DNA from: Actinomycetes bacterium
GTDB taxonomy: Bacteria; Actinomycetota; Humimicrobiia; Humimicrobiales; Humimicrobiaceae
Direction of reading: 5' to 3'
NCBI GenBank assembly: GCA_030609215.1
Contig: JAUWCR010000012.1
Coordinates: 1-11,793, forward strand
DNA: 11,793 bases
Each line of letters opens with the position of its first letter. Positions within the stretch are counted from its first letter, which is position 1. The notes below the pieces were generated by a model that worked only from the letters and a program-made list of their open reading frames with translations, did not search any database and had not been told where the DNA came from. Shown one piece after another: positions 5,973 through 11,793 of this stretch. A program made the position numbers and the translations under genes.

Positions 5973-7200
5973 AAATAAAAGAATAATTTTAACTTCTGTG
6001 TTACTTATACTGGTCTCTATTATAATATGGTCAAGTGAGATTATAGGCATTTCTTACCATCTTTCAGGTGTTTCTACCACTCTTATGTATTGGGCAGAAG
6101 CTACTTTTTTGACTCTGGTATTAGTCTTAGTTGGTATTATAATTAGTTTTATTGACAATAAGTTTAAAAAAGCTGCAGATGAATTGAAATATATTTCCTA
6201 CCATAACATTCTAACTGGCTTATGCAACAGAGCTTACCTTGAAGAAGAACTAAAAAGAATAGACACATGTAGACAACTTCCAATAAGTATTATTTTAGGA
6301 GATGTAAATAACTTAAAGCTAGTAAATGATACTTTTGGTCACAAGGAGGGAGACAGGCTACTTATAAAGATAGCTGAGATGCTGAAAGCCTTTTGCAGAA
6401 AAGAAGATGTTATTGCCCGGTGGGGAGGAGATGAATTTTTAATCCTTCTTCCTCAAACTACTGGTAATGAAGCAGAAGAAATTAAAGATAGGCTAAGAAA
6501 TGCTTTTAAAGGAACCAGTGAACTGAAAGTACCTGCTTCCATATCTTTAGGAGTTTCAACAAAGGAAAAAGTCAGTCAAGATATTCAAACTACAATAAGA
6601 AGAGCAGAAGACAATATGTATAGGCGTAAGTTGCTTGAAGAAGAGAGTACTTCCAGCTCTATAATAAAATCACTTGAAATAGTACTGCTTGAAAAAAGCC
6701 ATGAAACCAAAGAACACGCTGAGCGTATGAAAAAATTAGCTTTAAAATTGGGGTGTTTTTTAGGACTACCAGAAAATGAGCTTGATAAATTATTACTGCT
6801 TTCCTCTCTTCATGATATAGGTAAGGTTGGAGTAAGTGATGAAATTCTATTAAAAAAAGGAGAGCTAACAAAAAGAGAATGGGAAAATGTAAAAAAGCAT
6901 TCTGAAGTGGGTTATAAGATTGCTAAATCAGCTGCTGCAATTGCACATATAGCGGACGGTATTCTATTTCATCATGAGCGGTGGGATGGCACTGGTTATC
7001 CTTGTAGATTAAAAGGTGAAGATATTCCAACAATCTCCCGTATTTTATCGATAGTTGATGCATATGATGTCATGACCAATGGAAGGGTATACAAAAAAAA
7101 GTTATCAAAAAAAGAAGCCATCAAAGAACTTAATAGATGTGCTGGAACTCAGTTTGATCCAGAATTGACTGAAAAATTTATCAATATAATTAAAGTTTAA
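5941..7200 (+). CDS. Membrane GGDEF-HD-GYP protein (c-di-GMP synthesis and breakdown)
   Basis: The 419-residue protein has two membrane helices (about 14-37 and 47-71) with little between them, so there is no obvious external sensor. A GGDEF domain (about 88-235) follows, beginning ILTGLCNR, with an intact GGDEF (162-166) and an intact inhibitory site RKED (153-156) five residues before it. Then comes an HD-GYP domain (about 240-415) with H259, HDIGK (291-295), HHERWDGTGYP (344-354) and DAYD (373-376). All key residues of both activities are visible, so it could both make c-di-GMP from two GTP and hydrolyse it. The start is TTG 5941, inside the 3' end of the antitoxin-like gene with AAAGGA about 11 bases upstream, suggesting translational coupling. 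No earlier start is better, and a later one would lose the first helix. Environmental control is not evident from sequence. Confidence 0.9.
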   Translation: MQIKITGKINKNKRIILTSVLLILVSIIIWSSEIIGISYHLSGVSTTLMYWAEATFLTLVLVLVGIIISFIDNKFKKAADELKYISYHNILTGLCNRAYLEEELKRIDTCRQLPISIILGDVNNLKLVNDTFGHKEGDRLLIKIAEMLKAFCRKEDVIARWGGDEFLILLPQTTGNEAEEIKDRLRNAFKGTSELKVPASISLGVSTKEKVSQDIQTTIRRAEDNMYRRKLLEEESTSSSIIKSLEIVLLEKSHETKEHAERMKKLALKLGCFLGLPENELDKLLLLSSLHDIGKVGVSDEILLKKGELTKREWENVKKHSEVGYKIAKSAAAIAHIADGILFHHERWDGTGYPCRLKGEDIPTISRILSIVDAYDVMTNGRVYKKKLSKKEAIKELNRCAGTQFDPELTEKFINIIKV

Positions 7201-7203
7201 AAA

Positions 7204-7442
7204 GCTTCCATATCAGCAAACCAACAATTACAGATATAGAAATTTGACTGATGAAGGGGTAAAGTATTTGTATGGATAAGGAAAATGTTTTAGACAAGGA
7301 AGGGGCTTATAATATAAGTGGATTTGGAAGCATTCTTGTAGAAAAAATAAATGGTTGCTTTTTTAATGTAGCAGGGCTTCCTGTTTATAAATTTATAAAT
7401 TTACTTGAAAAATTTAATTATAAAGTTTTAAGGCAAAATTAA
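7204..7442 (+). pseudogene. maf: 3' remnant of maf (nucleotide pyrophosphatase)
   Basis: Only the C-terminal part of a Maf/YhdE-type nucleoside triphosphate pyrophosphatase is left. One frame reads NLTDEGVKYL (7241-7270). After one surplus base near 7271 the match continues in the ATG 7272 frame with LDKEGAY, SGFGSILVEKINGCFFNVAGLP and a final helix, ending at TAA 7440-7442. Joined across the extra base, the spacing between the LTDE and DKxGAY blocks equals that of intact Maf proteins as I know them. The N-terminal two thirds, with the catalytic residues, is absent; the region abuts the stop of the GGDEF-HD-GYP gene 4 bases away. The maf-mreB order is common in bacteria, so this marks an old maf-mreB locus whose front was replaced. 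It is almost certainly non-functional. Confidence 0.75.
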
Positions 7443-7452
7443 GAAATAGCAG

Positions 7453-8433
7453 ATGTTCGATTTTTTTCTAAATGTAATAGGTAGAGATATGGGTATCGAT
7501 CTTGGAACCGCAAATACGGTTGTATATGTCAAAAGTAAGGGAATTATCCTTGAAGAACCATCTATTGTGGCAATCGACAAAGAAAGAAAAAGAATTCTGG
7601 CAGTAGGAAAAGAAGCTAAGAGGATGCTGGGTAGAACTCCTGGAAATATAGTAGCAATCAGGCCTTTAAAAGATGGAGTGATTGCAGATTTTGAAACAAC
7701 AGAAAGAATGCTCAAATATTTTATTCAGAGAATCCATAAAAATGTAGCATTTGCCAGATCAAGAATTGTAATCTGCATACCTTCAGGAATTACTCCTGTG
7801 GAAAGAAAAGCTGTGGTTGAGACAACAGAGCAGGCTGGTGCAAGGGCTGCTTATATAATTGAAGAACCTCTTGCTGCTGCAATTGGTGCAAATCTCCCTA
7901 TAGACGAACCCACTGGCAGCATGGTTGTTGATATTGGAGGAGGCACTTCAGAAGTAGCGGTTATATCACTGGGCGGAATAGTGGTGAGGAAGTCACTTAG
8001 AATAGGCGGTGATGAAATGGACGAAGCTATTATTTATTATCTAAAAAAAGGGCATAATTTGCTTTTAGGGGAAAGAACTGCTGAGAAAGTAAAAATGGAG
8101 ATTGGTTCTACTTTCCCTTTGGAAAATGAAGAGAAAATGAAAATAAATGGAAGGGATCTTATTACGGGGCTACCTAAGACCATTATTATAACCAGCCAGC
8201 AGATAAGGAAAGCCCTTGAAAAAACGATCAATGATATTGTTAATTCCATCGTAGAGGTCCTTGACGGAACTCCCCCGGAATTAGCTTCAGATATTATGAA
8301 GCGAGGCATAGTCCTTGTAGGAGGGGGTTCGTTGCTTAAAGGATTTGCGGAGAGGATCAGCAGGGAAACTCATTGTCCTGTTTATCTGGCTGAAGACCCG
8401 CTTGCTGCAGTAGCTATTGGAGCAGGAAAATGA
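7453..8433 (+). CDS. mreB: MreB-family actin-like protein, C-terminus cut by TGA
   Basis: The 326-residue protein is a clear MreB: phosphate-1 motif DLGTANT (16-22), [10 protein letters not shown] (137-146), [19 protein letters not shown] (phosphate-2, about 152-170), GERTAEKVK (206-214) and the adenosine motif VGGGSLLKG (289-297). MreB polymerises with ATP under the membrane and guides cell-wall synthesis during elongation. The N-terminus [10 protein letters not shown] could form the usual short membrane-binding helix. The frame stops at TGA 8431-8433 after VAIGAGK, but the same frame continues VEDFSALKRYL to TAA 8479-8481, like the normal MreB tail, so the last 16 residues look lost by a point change. 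The start ATG 7453 lacks a strong ribosome binding site. mreC and mreD, usually next, are absent. It is probably a second, isolated mreB copy that may still work, since only the tail is lost. Confidence 0.9.
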   Translation: MFDFFLNVIGRDMGIDLGTANTVVYVKSKGIILEEPSIVAIDKERKRILAVGKEAKRMLGRTPGNIVAIRPLKDGVIADFETTERMLKYFIQRIHKNVAFARSRIVICIPSGITPVERKAVVETTEQAGARAAYIIEEPLAAAIGANLPIDEPTGSMVVDIGGGTSEVAVISLGGIVVRKSLRIGGDEMDEAIIYYLKKGHNLLLGERTAEKVKMEIGSTFPLENEEKMKINGRDLITGLPKTIIITSQQIRKALEKTINDIVNSIVEVLDGTPPELASDIMKRGIVLVGGGSLLKGFAERISRETHCPVYLAEDPLAAVAIGAGK

Positions 8434-8481
8434 GTTGAAGATTTTAGTGCATTAAAAAGATATCTCAGATTCTCAAAATAA
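8434..8481 (+). other. Former C-terminal tail of mreB beyond in-frame TGA
   Basis: Fifteen sense codons (VEDFSALKRYLRFSK) follow the TGA in the same frame, ending at TAA. They fit the family's final helix (G-x-G-K-x-L-E-x-x-x-x-L-K-R), with the TGA occupying exactly one residue position. This supports a recent nonsense mutation rather than a natural end. Confidence 0.65.
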
Positions 8482-8849
8482 CTGGAATGAGATAAGGATT
8501 CTAAATGAGTAAAGTATGTTTGTATTAATGTGCCTGAGTATAATTAATAAAAGGAAAGGAAATGAGCCCCGTTAGCTGGCTTTAACTTGGTTAATTTGGT
8601 GCCTGGTTTTTAGTTTCATATTAAAAACATTCAAAAAAATTTTCTACTGTCTTATTTTAATTAATAATCTCTGGAGCTATTTGGAGTAAATCACTAACCC
8701 TATAAAGCGTTAGACATAGTATTCCTGAAATACATATCACTTTTTAACTTTTTATACTGAAATCAGGGCAAATATGATATAATTCAAAAATTATATAATA
8801 AAAGTCTTAGTTAAATATAATAAATGTTAATTTGTTAGAAAGATGATAC
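8482..8849. other. Intergenic region, little structure
   Basis: In this 368-base gap I see no ORF of interest on either strand. A G+C-richer patch (8564-8610) with weak AGCC/GGCT and TTAAC/GTTAA pairings comes before TTTTT, but the pairing is too poor to call a terminator. The right end carries a promoter candidate (8775-8783). Confidence 0.5.
8775..8783 (+). promoter_or_regulatory. Extended -10 promoter element
   Basis: TGATATAAT matches the extended -10 form TGnTATAAT. The hexamer 17 bases upstream (TACTGA) is a poor -35, which extended -10 promoters tolerate. Transcription would start near 8790, about 60 bases before the sigma-54-like gene. Confidence 0.45.
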
Positions 8850-9554
8850 TTGAAAGATATTAATCACAAACTACTGGTTAAAAAGATAATTCTATCAAGA
8901 TTTTTGGAAATGTCTTTGAAAAAATATGAAGACTATATTGAAAGTTTGAAAACAAATTCTGAGTTTACAAAACTTACTAATTGGAAATGTACAAAATCTA
9001 ATCAGGATATAATTAAAATTGTTAACTTCCCTGAAACCACGGGGAATAGCAGAAACTGCAAATGGCCAAAAAATGTTCTAGCAGAAGTTACAGTAAACAA
9101 AGATTGCTATTTAATAAATTATAGAAATGAATGGTTTTCAAAAAAGATTGATATAGACCAAATTAAACTAGATAGGTTTTTAGAAAATAAAAAGTTGATT
9201 AGCGAAAAAAAAACATCTGTAAGAAATTTACTGGCTAAGATTCGTCTTATTAATATTAGAAATAGCATCACCTATAAGGTACTGAGGGGCGTTATTCATT
9301 TTCAGAAAGATTTTTTTATAAAAAATAGTGATTTATTTTCTCTCAAAGTGCTTTCATTTTCAGATGTAAGTAAATGGACAAATGATAATTTTGAAAATGG
9401 CGTATGCATTGATAATAGCAGGATGTCAAGAGTAATCAATGGTAAATCTATTGTCACTAAGGATGGTCATGAAATAGAGCTAATAAAGCTATTCCCTTCA
9501 TCAAGAAATATAAAAAAAAATATATTAAAAAGACCTTTTACTCAGAATGTATAA
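8850..9554 (+). CDS. Sigma-54 (RpoN)-like protein, shortened, N-terminal frame
   Basis: This 234-residue frame resembles sigma-54 but is reduced. Residues 8-42 look like region I (a helix pair containing KKYEDYIESL). Residues 73-120 look like the end of the core-binding region. Residues 121-215 resemble the DNA-binding part: RNSITYKVLRGVIHFQKDFF (137-156), then a degenerate helix-turn-helix DVSKWTN...DNSRMSRVINGKS, then GHEIELIKLF where RpoN has a G-x-x-E-L-K-x-F-F block. Normal sigma-54 is about 450 residues, so much of the core-binding domain is missing. The RpoN box is not in this frame: it follows in the -1 frame after a nine-A run. The start TTG 8850 is the first usable codon after an in-frame stop, with a weak AGAAAG site. 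The promoter type it would read, or whether it binds RNA polymerase at all, cannot be told. Confidence 0.6.
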   Translation: MKDINHKLLVKKIILSRFLEMSLKKYEDYIESLKTNSEFTKLTNWKCTKSNQDIIKIVNFPETTGNSRNCKWPKNVLAEVTVNKDCYLINYRNEWFSKKIDIDQIKLDRFLENKKLISEKKTSVRNLLAKIRLINIRNSITYKVLRGVIHFQKDFFIKNSDLFSLKVLSFSDVSKWTNDNFENGVCIDNSRMSRVINGKSIVTKDGHEIELIKLFPSSRNIKKNILKRPFTQNV

Positions 9555-9568
9555 GTATAACTAAAGGT
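9512..9568 (+). promoter_or_regulatory. Possible -1 frameshift site (A9 run plus downstream stem)
   Basis: Nine A (9512-9520) contain the slippery heptamers A-AAA-AAA and A-AAA-AAT in the zero frame of the upstream gene. ACCTTT (9533-9538) and AAAGGT (9563-9568) can form a 6-bp stem starting about 12 bases downstream, with the zero-frame stop (9552-9554) in its loop. A -1 slip, or one extra A in the transcript, joins the sigma-54-like frame to the RpoN box/GIY-YIG frame. A simple one-base deletion or a sequencing error in the run gives the same picture. Confidence 0.45.
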
Positions 9569-9697
9569 ATAATAAAAGCAGCTTATACTGATAGAGAGAT
9601 TGCGAAAAAAATAACGACTGCAAGTGGAATTGATATTTCAAGAAGGACTATTGGAAATTGTCGAAAAGAGCTTGGAATTGAAAGCTCTTATAGAAGA
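9521..9697 (+). other. RpoN-box-like segment in the -1 frame
   Basis: This frame, open from the A run into the GIY-YIG part, encodes YTDREIAKKI, GIDISRRTIGNCRKELGI and a following basic stretch. It matches the end of sigma-54, where a D-x-x-I-A-x-x-(L/I) helix precedes the RpoN box (ARRTVAKYRE); here the box reads SRRTIGNCRK (9638-9667). Its position right after the DNA-binding part of the upstream frame shows that the two frames once formed, or still form, one protein. Confidence 0.7.
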
Positions 9698-10072
9698 ATG
9701 AATATAATTTATCCACCCCTAAATTTTGATTGTTCGCGTTTTTTCCCTTTTAAAAATCAATCAGTTAGAAAAAATGCACCAAAAAAACCAGGAGTGTATG
9801 AGTTTAGTACAAGAAGTGGGGAGATTGAATATTTAAATGGGATATCAAAGATTTTTTATATAGGTAGTTCAAAAAATATTAGAAAGAGAATATTGGAACA
9901 TCTGGGAGCTAGTGGAAGAAATGGAGGTATAAAGAATTTCTGTAAAGACCATGGCTGTTTATTTAGATATAAGTTATGTTCAGAAAATTGGAATAAAGCA
10001 GAAAAGGAATTATACTATAAATTTCTTTCGTTATTTGGAGAACCACCAAAGTGCAATTATATGAAGCCATAG
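9698..10072 (+). CDS. GIY-YIG nuclease domain (C-terminal part of sigma-54-like fusion)
   Basis: The 124 residues from ATG 9698 hold a full GIY-YIG endonuclease module: PGVYEF (31-36, the GIY part), FYIGSSKNIRKRILEH (YIG part with the conserved Arg), and AEKELYYKF...GEPPKCN with the conserved Glu and closing P-x-x-C-N. All catalytic positions (both Tyr, Arg, Glu) appear present. GIY-YIG enzymes cut DNA strands using a metal ion; members include homing and restriction enzymes and UvrC. The frame is open upstream to the A run at 9512-9520 and carries the RpoN box, so the natural protein is more likely a 407-residue fusion read through a -1 shift. ATG 9698 has only a mediocre AGAAGA before it, yet independent expression is possible. 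It could belong to mobile DNA, given the transposase and replication-initiator remnants just downstream. Confidence 0.8.
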   Translation: MNIIYPPLNFDCSRFFPFKNQSVRKNAPKKPGVYEFSTRSGEIEYLNGISKIFYIGSSKNIRKRILEHLGASGRNGGIKNFCKDHGCLFRYKLCSENWNKAEKELYYKFLSLFGEPPKCNYMKP

Positions 10073-10122
10073 TGAGAATTTTGCATCAATTTGGAATAAG
10101 ATAGGCGGAAAATAATAAACTT

Positions 10123-10431
10123 TTATTTGGTATTTTTTCCATCTTTTGATTTATAGATAATCTTAGATTCCTCAACTATATAGTTCATTCTCTCCTGGGA
10201 AAAGGATGCCCTAATAATATACCTTGCAAGATTTTCCATAGACTGGACACTTCTGGGATAAATTCTTTCTCCACAATATACATTGAATCCAGAATGGTAC
10301 CAGGAAGATATAAGTTCTATTGTCCTTGCTGTAATAAGACCTTTTTTCTTTAACATTGAAAGTACCTCATGTCTAAATAGAAGCTCAAGCTCTTCTGCAT
10401 TTATTTTGACTGGAGAGGCGGTTCACGCAGC
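10123..10431 (-). pseudogene. IS91-type (Y2) transposase fragment
   Basis: On the minus strand about 100 codons match the middle of IS91/IS801-type rolling-circle transposases: PVKINAEELELLFRHEVLSM, then GLITARTIELISSWYHSGFNVYCG, then ENLARYIIRASFS and IIYKSKDGKNTK. The longest ATG-started frame is 10123-10356, but similarity starts further upstream, near 10431. The N-terminal zinc-binding part and the C-terminal half with the rest of the catalytic core are missing; the frame ends at TAA just after the conserved SKDGKN block. It is a dead remnant inserted between the GIY-YIG gene and an unrelated fragment. Its edges may mark old recombination points. Confidence 0.75.
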
Positions 10432-10533
10432 GCAGGGTGTATCAATCCAGAGAATATAGCACCAGTATTAGTAGATATTGACGATAGTCCAATCAATGTA
10501 AATCTTACATTCAGAAAGAAAATCAAAGTTATT
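10412..10533 (+). pseudogene. Orphan C-terminal fragment of an unknown protein
   Basis: A + strand frame reads DWRGGSRSAG, then CINPENIAPVLVDIDDSPIN and a basic end KKIKVI, stopping at TAA 10531-10533, just before a perfect terminator. There is no start codon or ribosome binding site. The left edge overlaps the end of the IS91-type remnant. The placement before a terminator suggests the true 3' end of a lost gene. I do not recognise the family. Confidence 0.35.
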
Positions 10534-10542
10534 TAAGCTTAG

Positions 10543-10566
10543 AAAGCCCGGTATACCGGGCTTTTG
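10543..10566 (+). terminator. Perfect GC-rich terminator hairpin
   Basis: AAAGCCCGGTA and TACCGGGCTTT form an unbroken 11-bp palindrome (centre GGTATACC) flanked by A and T runs. It is short on T for a strong terminator but symmetric, so it can work in both directions: for the orphan fragment on the + strand and perhaps for the minus-strand side. Confidence 0.75.
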
Positions 10567-10600
10567 CCGTTAGAAAAAGAATAAAACGGAAGGTCAGTTA

Positions 10601-10666
10601 ATGGGTAAAGACGATTTAAGAGAGAGTCAACAAAGAATTGGATTGACACTAATAGAAATCTACTAA
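10601..10666 (+). CDS. Possible 21-residue leader ORF or remnant
   Basis: ATG 10601 has a good ribosome binding site (GGAAGG, 7 bases upstream) and opens a frame MGKDDLRESQQRIGLTLIEIY that ends 11 bases before the RepA-like gene. It may be the head of a lost gene or a short leader peptide for the replication initiator. I recognise no family. Confidence 0.3.
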   Translation: MGKDDLRESQQRIGLTLIEIY

Positions 10667-10674
10667 TCTATAAT
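10643..10674 (+). promoter_or_regulatory. Weak promoter candidate before repA-like gene
   Basis: A perfect TTGACA (10643-10648) and a perfect TATAAT (10669-10674) are both present, but 20 bases apart, too long for a standard promoter. TCTATA (10667-10672) gives 18 bases. Transcription would begin at or inside the predicted start ATG 10678, which also lacks a ribosome binding site, so either the start is later or the message is leaderless. Confidence 0.25.
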
Positions 10675-10677
10675 TAT

Positions 10678-11199
10678 ATGAATAATAGAAGAAATATAAG
10701 TAATAATTCTCGAAATACTTCCGGCAATAAAAAGAGCTCAGATAGTGGTGAATATAATTCTACACCTGCTAATAGATTTTATACGGCTAAGGAAGAAATA
10801 AAGCTTAGGTTTTACCAGGTACCAAAATCTTTATTTAATAATCCCACCTACAAGAACCTTTCTCTGGGAGCAAAATTAATGTATTCAATTCTAAGAGACA
10901 GACTGGATGTATCTATAAAAAATAAATGGGAAGATGAAAATGGGTATATATATTTAATTTTTACTGTTGATGAGATAGAAGAAATTTTAGAAGTTACTAG
11001 AAAAACAGCGATAAAGCATAAGAAAGAACTGAAAAATTTTGGACTGATAATTGATAAAAGAGTAGGACAAGGGAATCCTAATAGAATTTATGTTTTAAAA
11101 CCTTTACTAACAGAGTCTCTGAAGTGTAAAAATTCCACTTCAAGAAGTGTAAAAAAGGAACTTCAAGAAGTGTATAATGTACACCCTATTGATACTTAA
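10678..11199 (+). CDS. RepA_N-type replication initiator, C-terminally truncated
   Basis: The 173-residue protein has a disordered Asn/Ser-rich head (1-35) and then the RepA_N domain (about 43-122): FYQVPKSLFNNPTYKNLSLGAKLMYSIL, DENGYIYLIFTVDEI, TRKTAIKHKKELKNFGLI and GNPNRIYV. This is the winged-helix DNA-binding domain of plasmid and integrative-element replication initiators of low-G+C Gram-positive bacteria, which bind origin repeats and open the DNA. Family members usually have a further C-terminal region; here the typical linker (S-R-S-V-K, then LQEVYNVHPIDT) runs straight into TAA at the probable end of an IS3-type element (about 11200), so the protein was cut by insertion. No origin repeats are seen. 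No ribosome binding site precedes ATG 10678, so the start is uncertain. It is likely a plasmid or ICE relic, now inactive. Confidence 0.75.
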   Translation: MNNRRNISNNSRNTSGNKKSSDSGEYNSTPANRFYTAKEEIKLRFYQVPKSLFNNPTYKNLSLGAKLMYSILRDRLDVSIKNKWEDENGYIYLIFTVDEIEEILEVTRKTAIKHKKELKNFGLIIDKRVGQGNPNRIYVLKPLLTESLKCKNSTSRSVKKELQEVYNVHPIDT

Positions 11200-11220
11200 G
11201 GTTACCCCCATTGTCAAGAC
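11200..11220. mobile_element. Probable right end of IS3-type element
   Basis: Just after the truncated RepA_N frame comes ggttacccccattgtcaag. Read on the minus strand it gives a CTTGACAATGGGGG end of the kind I associate with IS3-family terminal repeats. It lies about 20 bases beyond the transposase 3' end. The opposite end is outside the window, so the terminal repeat cannot be confirmed. Confidence 0.4.
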
Positions 11221-11241
11221 AAAATATCGACTAAGCTATAG

Positions 11242-11793
11242 CTACACTTTTATATTAGAAACAGTACGATCTTTACCAAAATATATCTCTGCTGGAGGAG
11301 AATATCCTAAACTAGAATGTAGCCTTTCATTATTATAAAAAGTAAAATAATTATCTATAGATGCTTTTGCATCTATGCAATTGTCATAATCCTTCAGATA
11401 TACCCCTTCATATTTTAAACTCCTCCATAATCTTTCAGTAAATATATTATCAAATACTCTACCCCTTCCATCCATACTTACTTTTACATTAGCTGACTTA
11501 ACTTTCTCTACATACTCTTCTGCTGTAAACTAACTTCCCTGGTCTGAATTATTGATCTCTGGCTTTGCTATTTTAAATGCCCTGTCTAAAGACTCTAAAC
11601 AAAATTCTACTGATAAGCTATTAGACAAAACCCAGCTTATAATACATCTTGAATACCAATCCATTATCGCAACTAAATACATAAATCCTTTTCTCATCCT
11701 AATATAGGTAATATCTGTTCCCCATACTTGGTTTGGATACGATATTTTTATCCCCTCCAGTAGATATGGATATTTTTTATTCTTGCAATTGCT
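11242..11793 (-). pseudogene. IS3-family transposase OrfB, partial, with amber stop
   Basis: The minus strand encodes the integrase (rve/DDE) domain of an IS3-family OrfB. Reading from the window edge: YPYLLEGIKISYPNQVWGTD (first catalytic Asp), YLVAIMDWYSR, NNSDQGS (second Asp), then MDGRGRVFDNIFTERLW (catalytic Glu) and YNNERLHSSLGYSPPAEIYF, ending at TAG 11242-11244. One codon is broken: the expected GSQFT reads GS-stop-FT, an amber TAG at plus positions 11530-11532 (CAG to TAG). The 5' part of OrfB and all of OrfA lie beyond the right edge. With the stop the transposase is probably inactive. The element appears to have inserted into the RepA_N gene, which ends where it begins. Confidence 0.9.

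Noticed and set aside
7204..7271. First alignment of the maf remnant in the ATG 7272 frame with two in-frame stops
   Set aside because: The spacing to the DKxGAY block was six residues too long; the other frame plus one extra base gives the exact family spacing.
8431..8433. TGA as a possible selenocysteine or reassigned codon
   Set aside because: MreB has no cysteine or selenocysteine at this place, no obvious SECIS-like hairpin follows, and other genes here do not use in-frame TGA.
11530..11532. Amber TAG as a possible pyrrolysine codon
   Set aside because: The residue expected there is Gln (GSQFT), one C-to-T change explains it, and IS copies decay often; no pyl genes are in view.

Overview
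The window reads as an AT-rich accessory stretch of a Firmicutes-like genome, possibly from the Halanaerobiales group. That placement is an inference from the AT-rich codon use, the bactofilin, the UPF0280 protein and the exported WxL-like/CARDB proteins; no rRNA or tRNA is present to confirm it. Every gene except the two transposase remnants lies on the + strand.

Left part (1-2340): a ParA/MinD-type ATPase with no ParB partner, then a bactofilin with its own strong ribosome binding site, then a UPF0280 (ApbE-like) protein. Next comes a 1-kb gap (2341-3343) with no credible ORF but a lot of structure: a perfect 21-base inverted repeat, a near-consensus promoter (TTGACA, 17 bases, TATACT), about 450 bases that can fold into nested helices and carry six CAAG repeats, and a very strong terminator hairpin. 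Together they outline a possible noncoding transcript of about 510 nt. A second structured leader follows, ending in a hairpin that includes the Shine-Dalgarno of the next gene.

Middle (3344-5496): a two-gene surface cassette. The first encodes an exported WxL-like protein that appears to have a second beta domain inserted within the WxL fold. The second encodes a membrane-anchored DUF916-like protein with a CARDB domain. These genes look richer in G+C than the rest of the window. Next come a Phd/YefM-like antitoxin with no toxin, and overlapping it a membrane GGDEF-HD-GYP protein whose cyclase, inhibitory-site and phosphodiesterase motifs all look intact.

Right-middle (7204-8481): a decayed maf 3' end followed by mreB. 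This matches the common maf-mreB order, but maf is truncated and frameshifted, mreB has an in-frame TGA 15 codons before its apparent natural end, and no mreC follows.

Right part (8482-11793): a protein resembling a shrunken sigma-54 factor (region I-like N-terminus, core- and DNA-binding parts). Its RpoN box lies in the -1 frame after a run of nine A, and that frame continues into a complete GIY-YIG nuclease domain. Joined by a -1 shift this would be a 407-residue sigma-54-like/GIY-YIG protein, the most unusual item here. After it come an IS91-type transposase fragment, an orphan C-terminal fragment, a perfect terminator, a RepA_N plasmid-type replication initiator cut short, and next to the cut an IS3-family transposase carrying an amber stop and running off the window. 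The right end is therefore a scar zone of mobile DNA.
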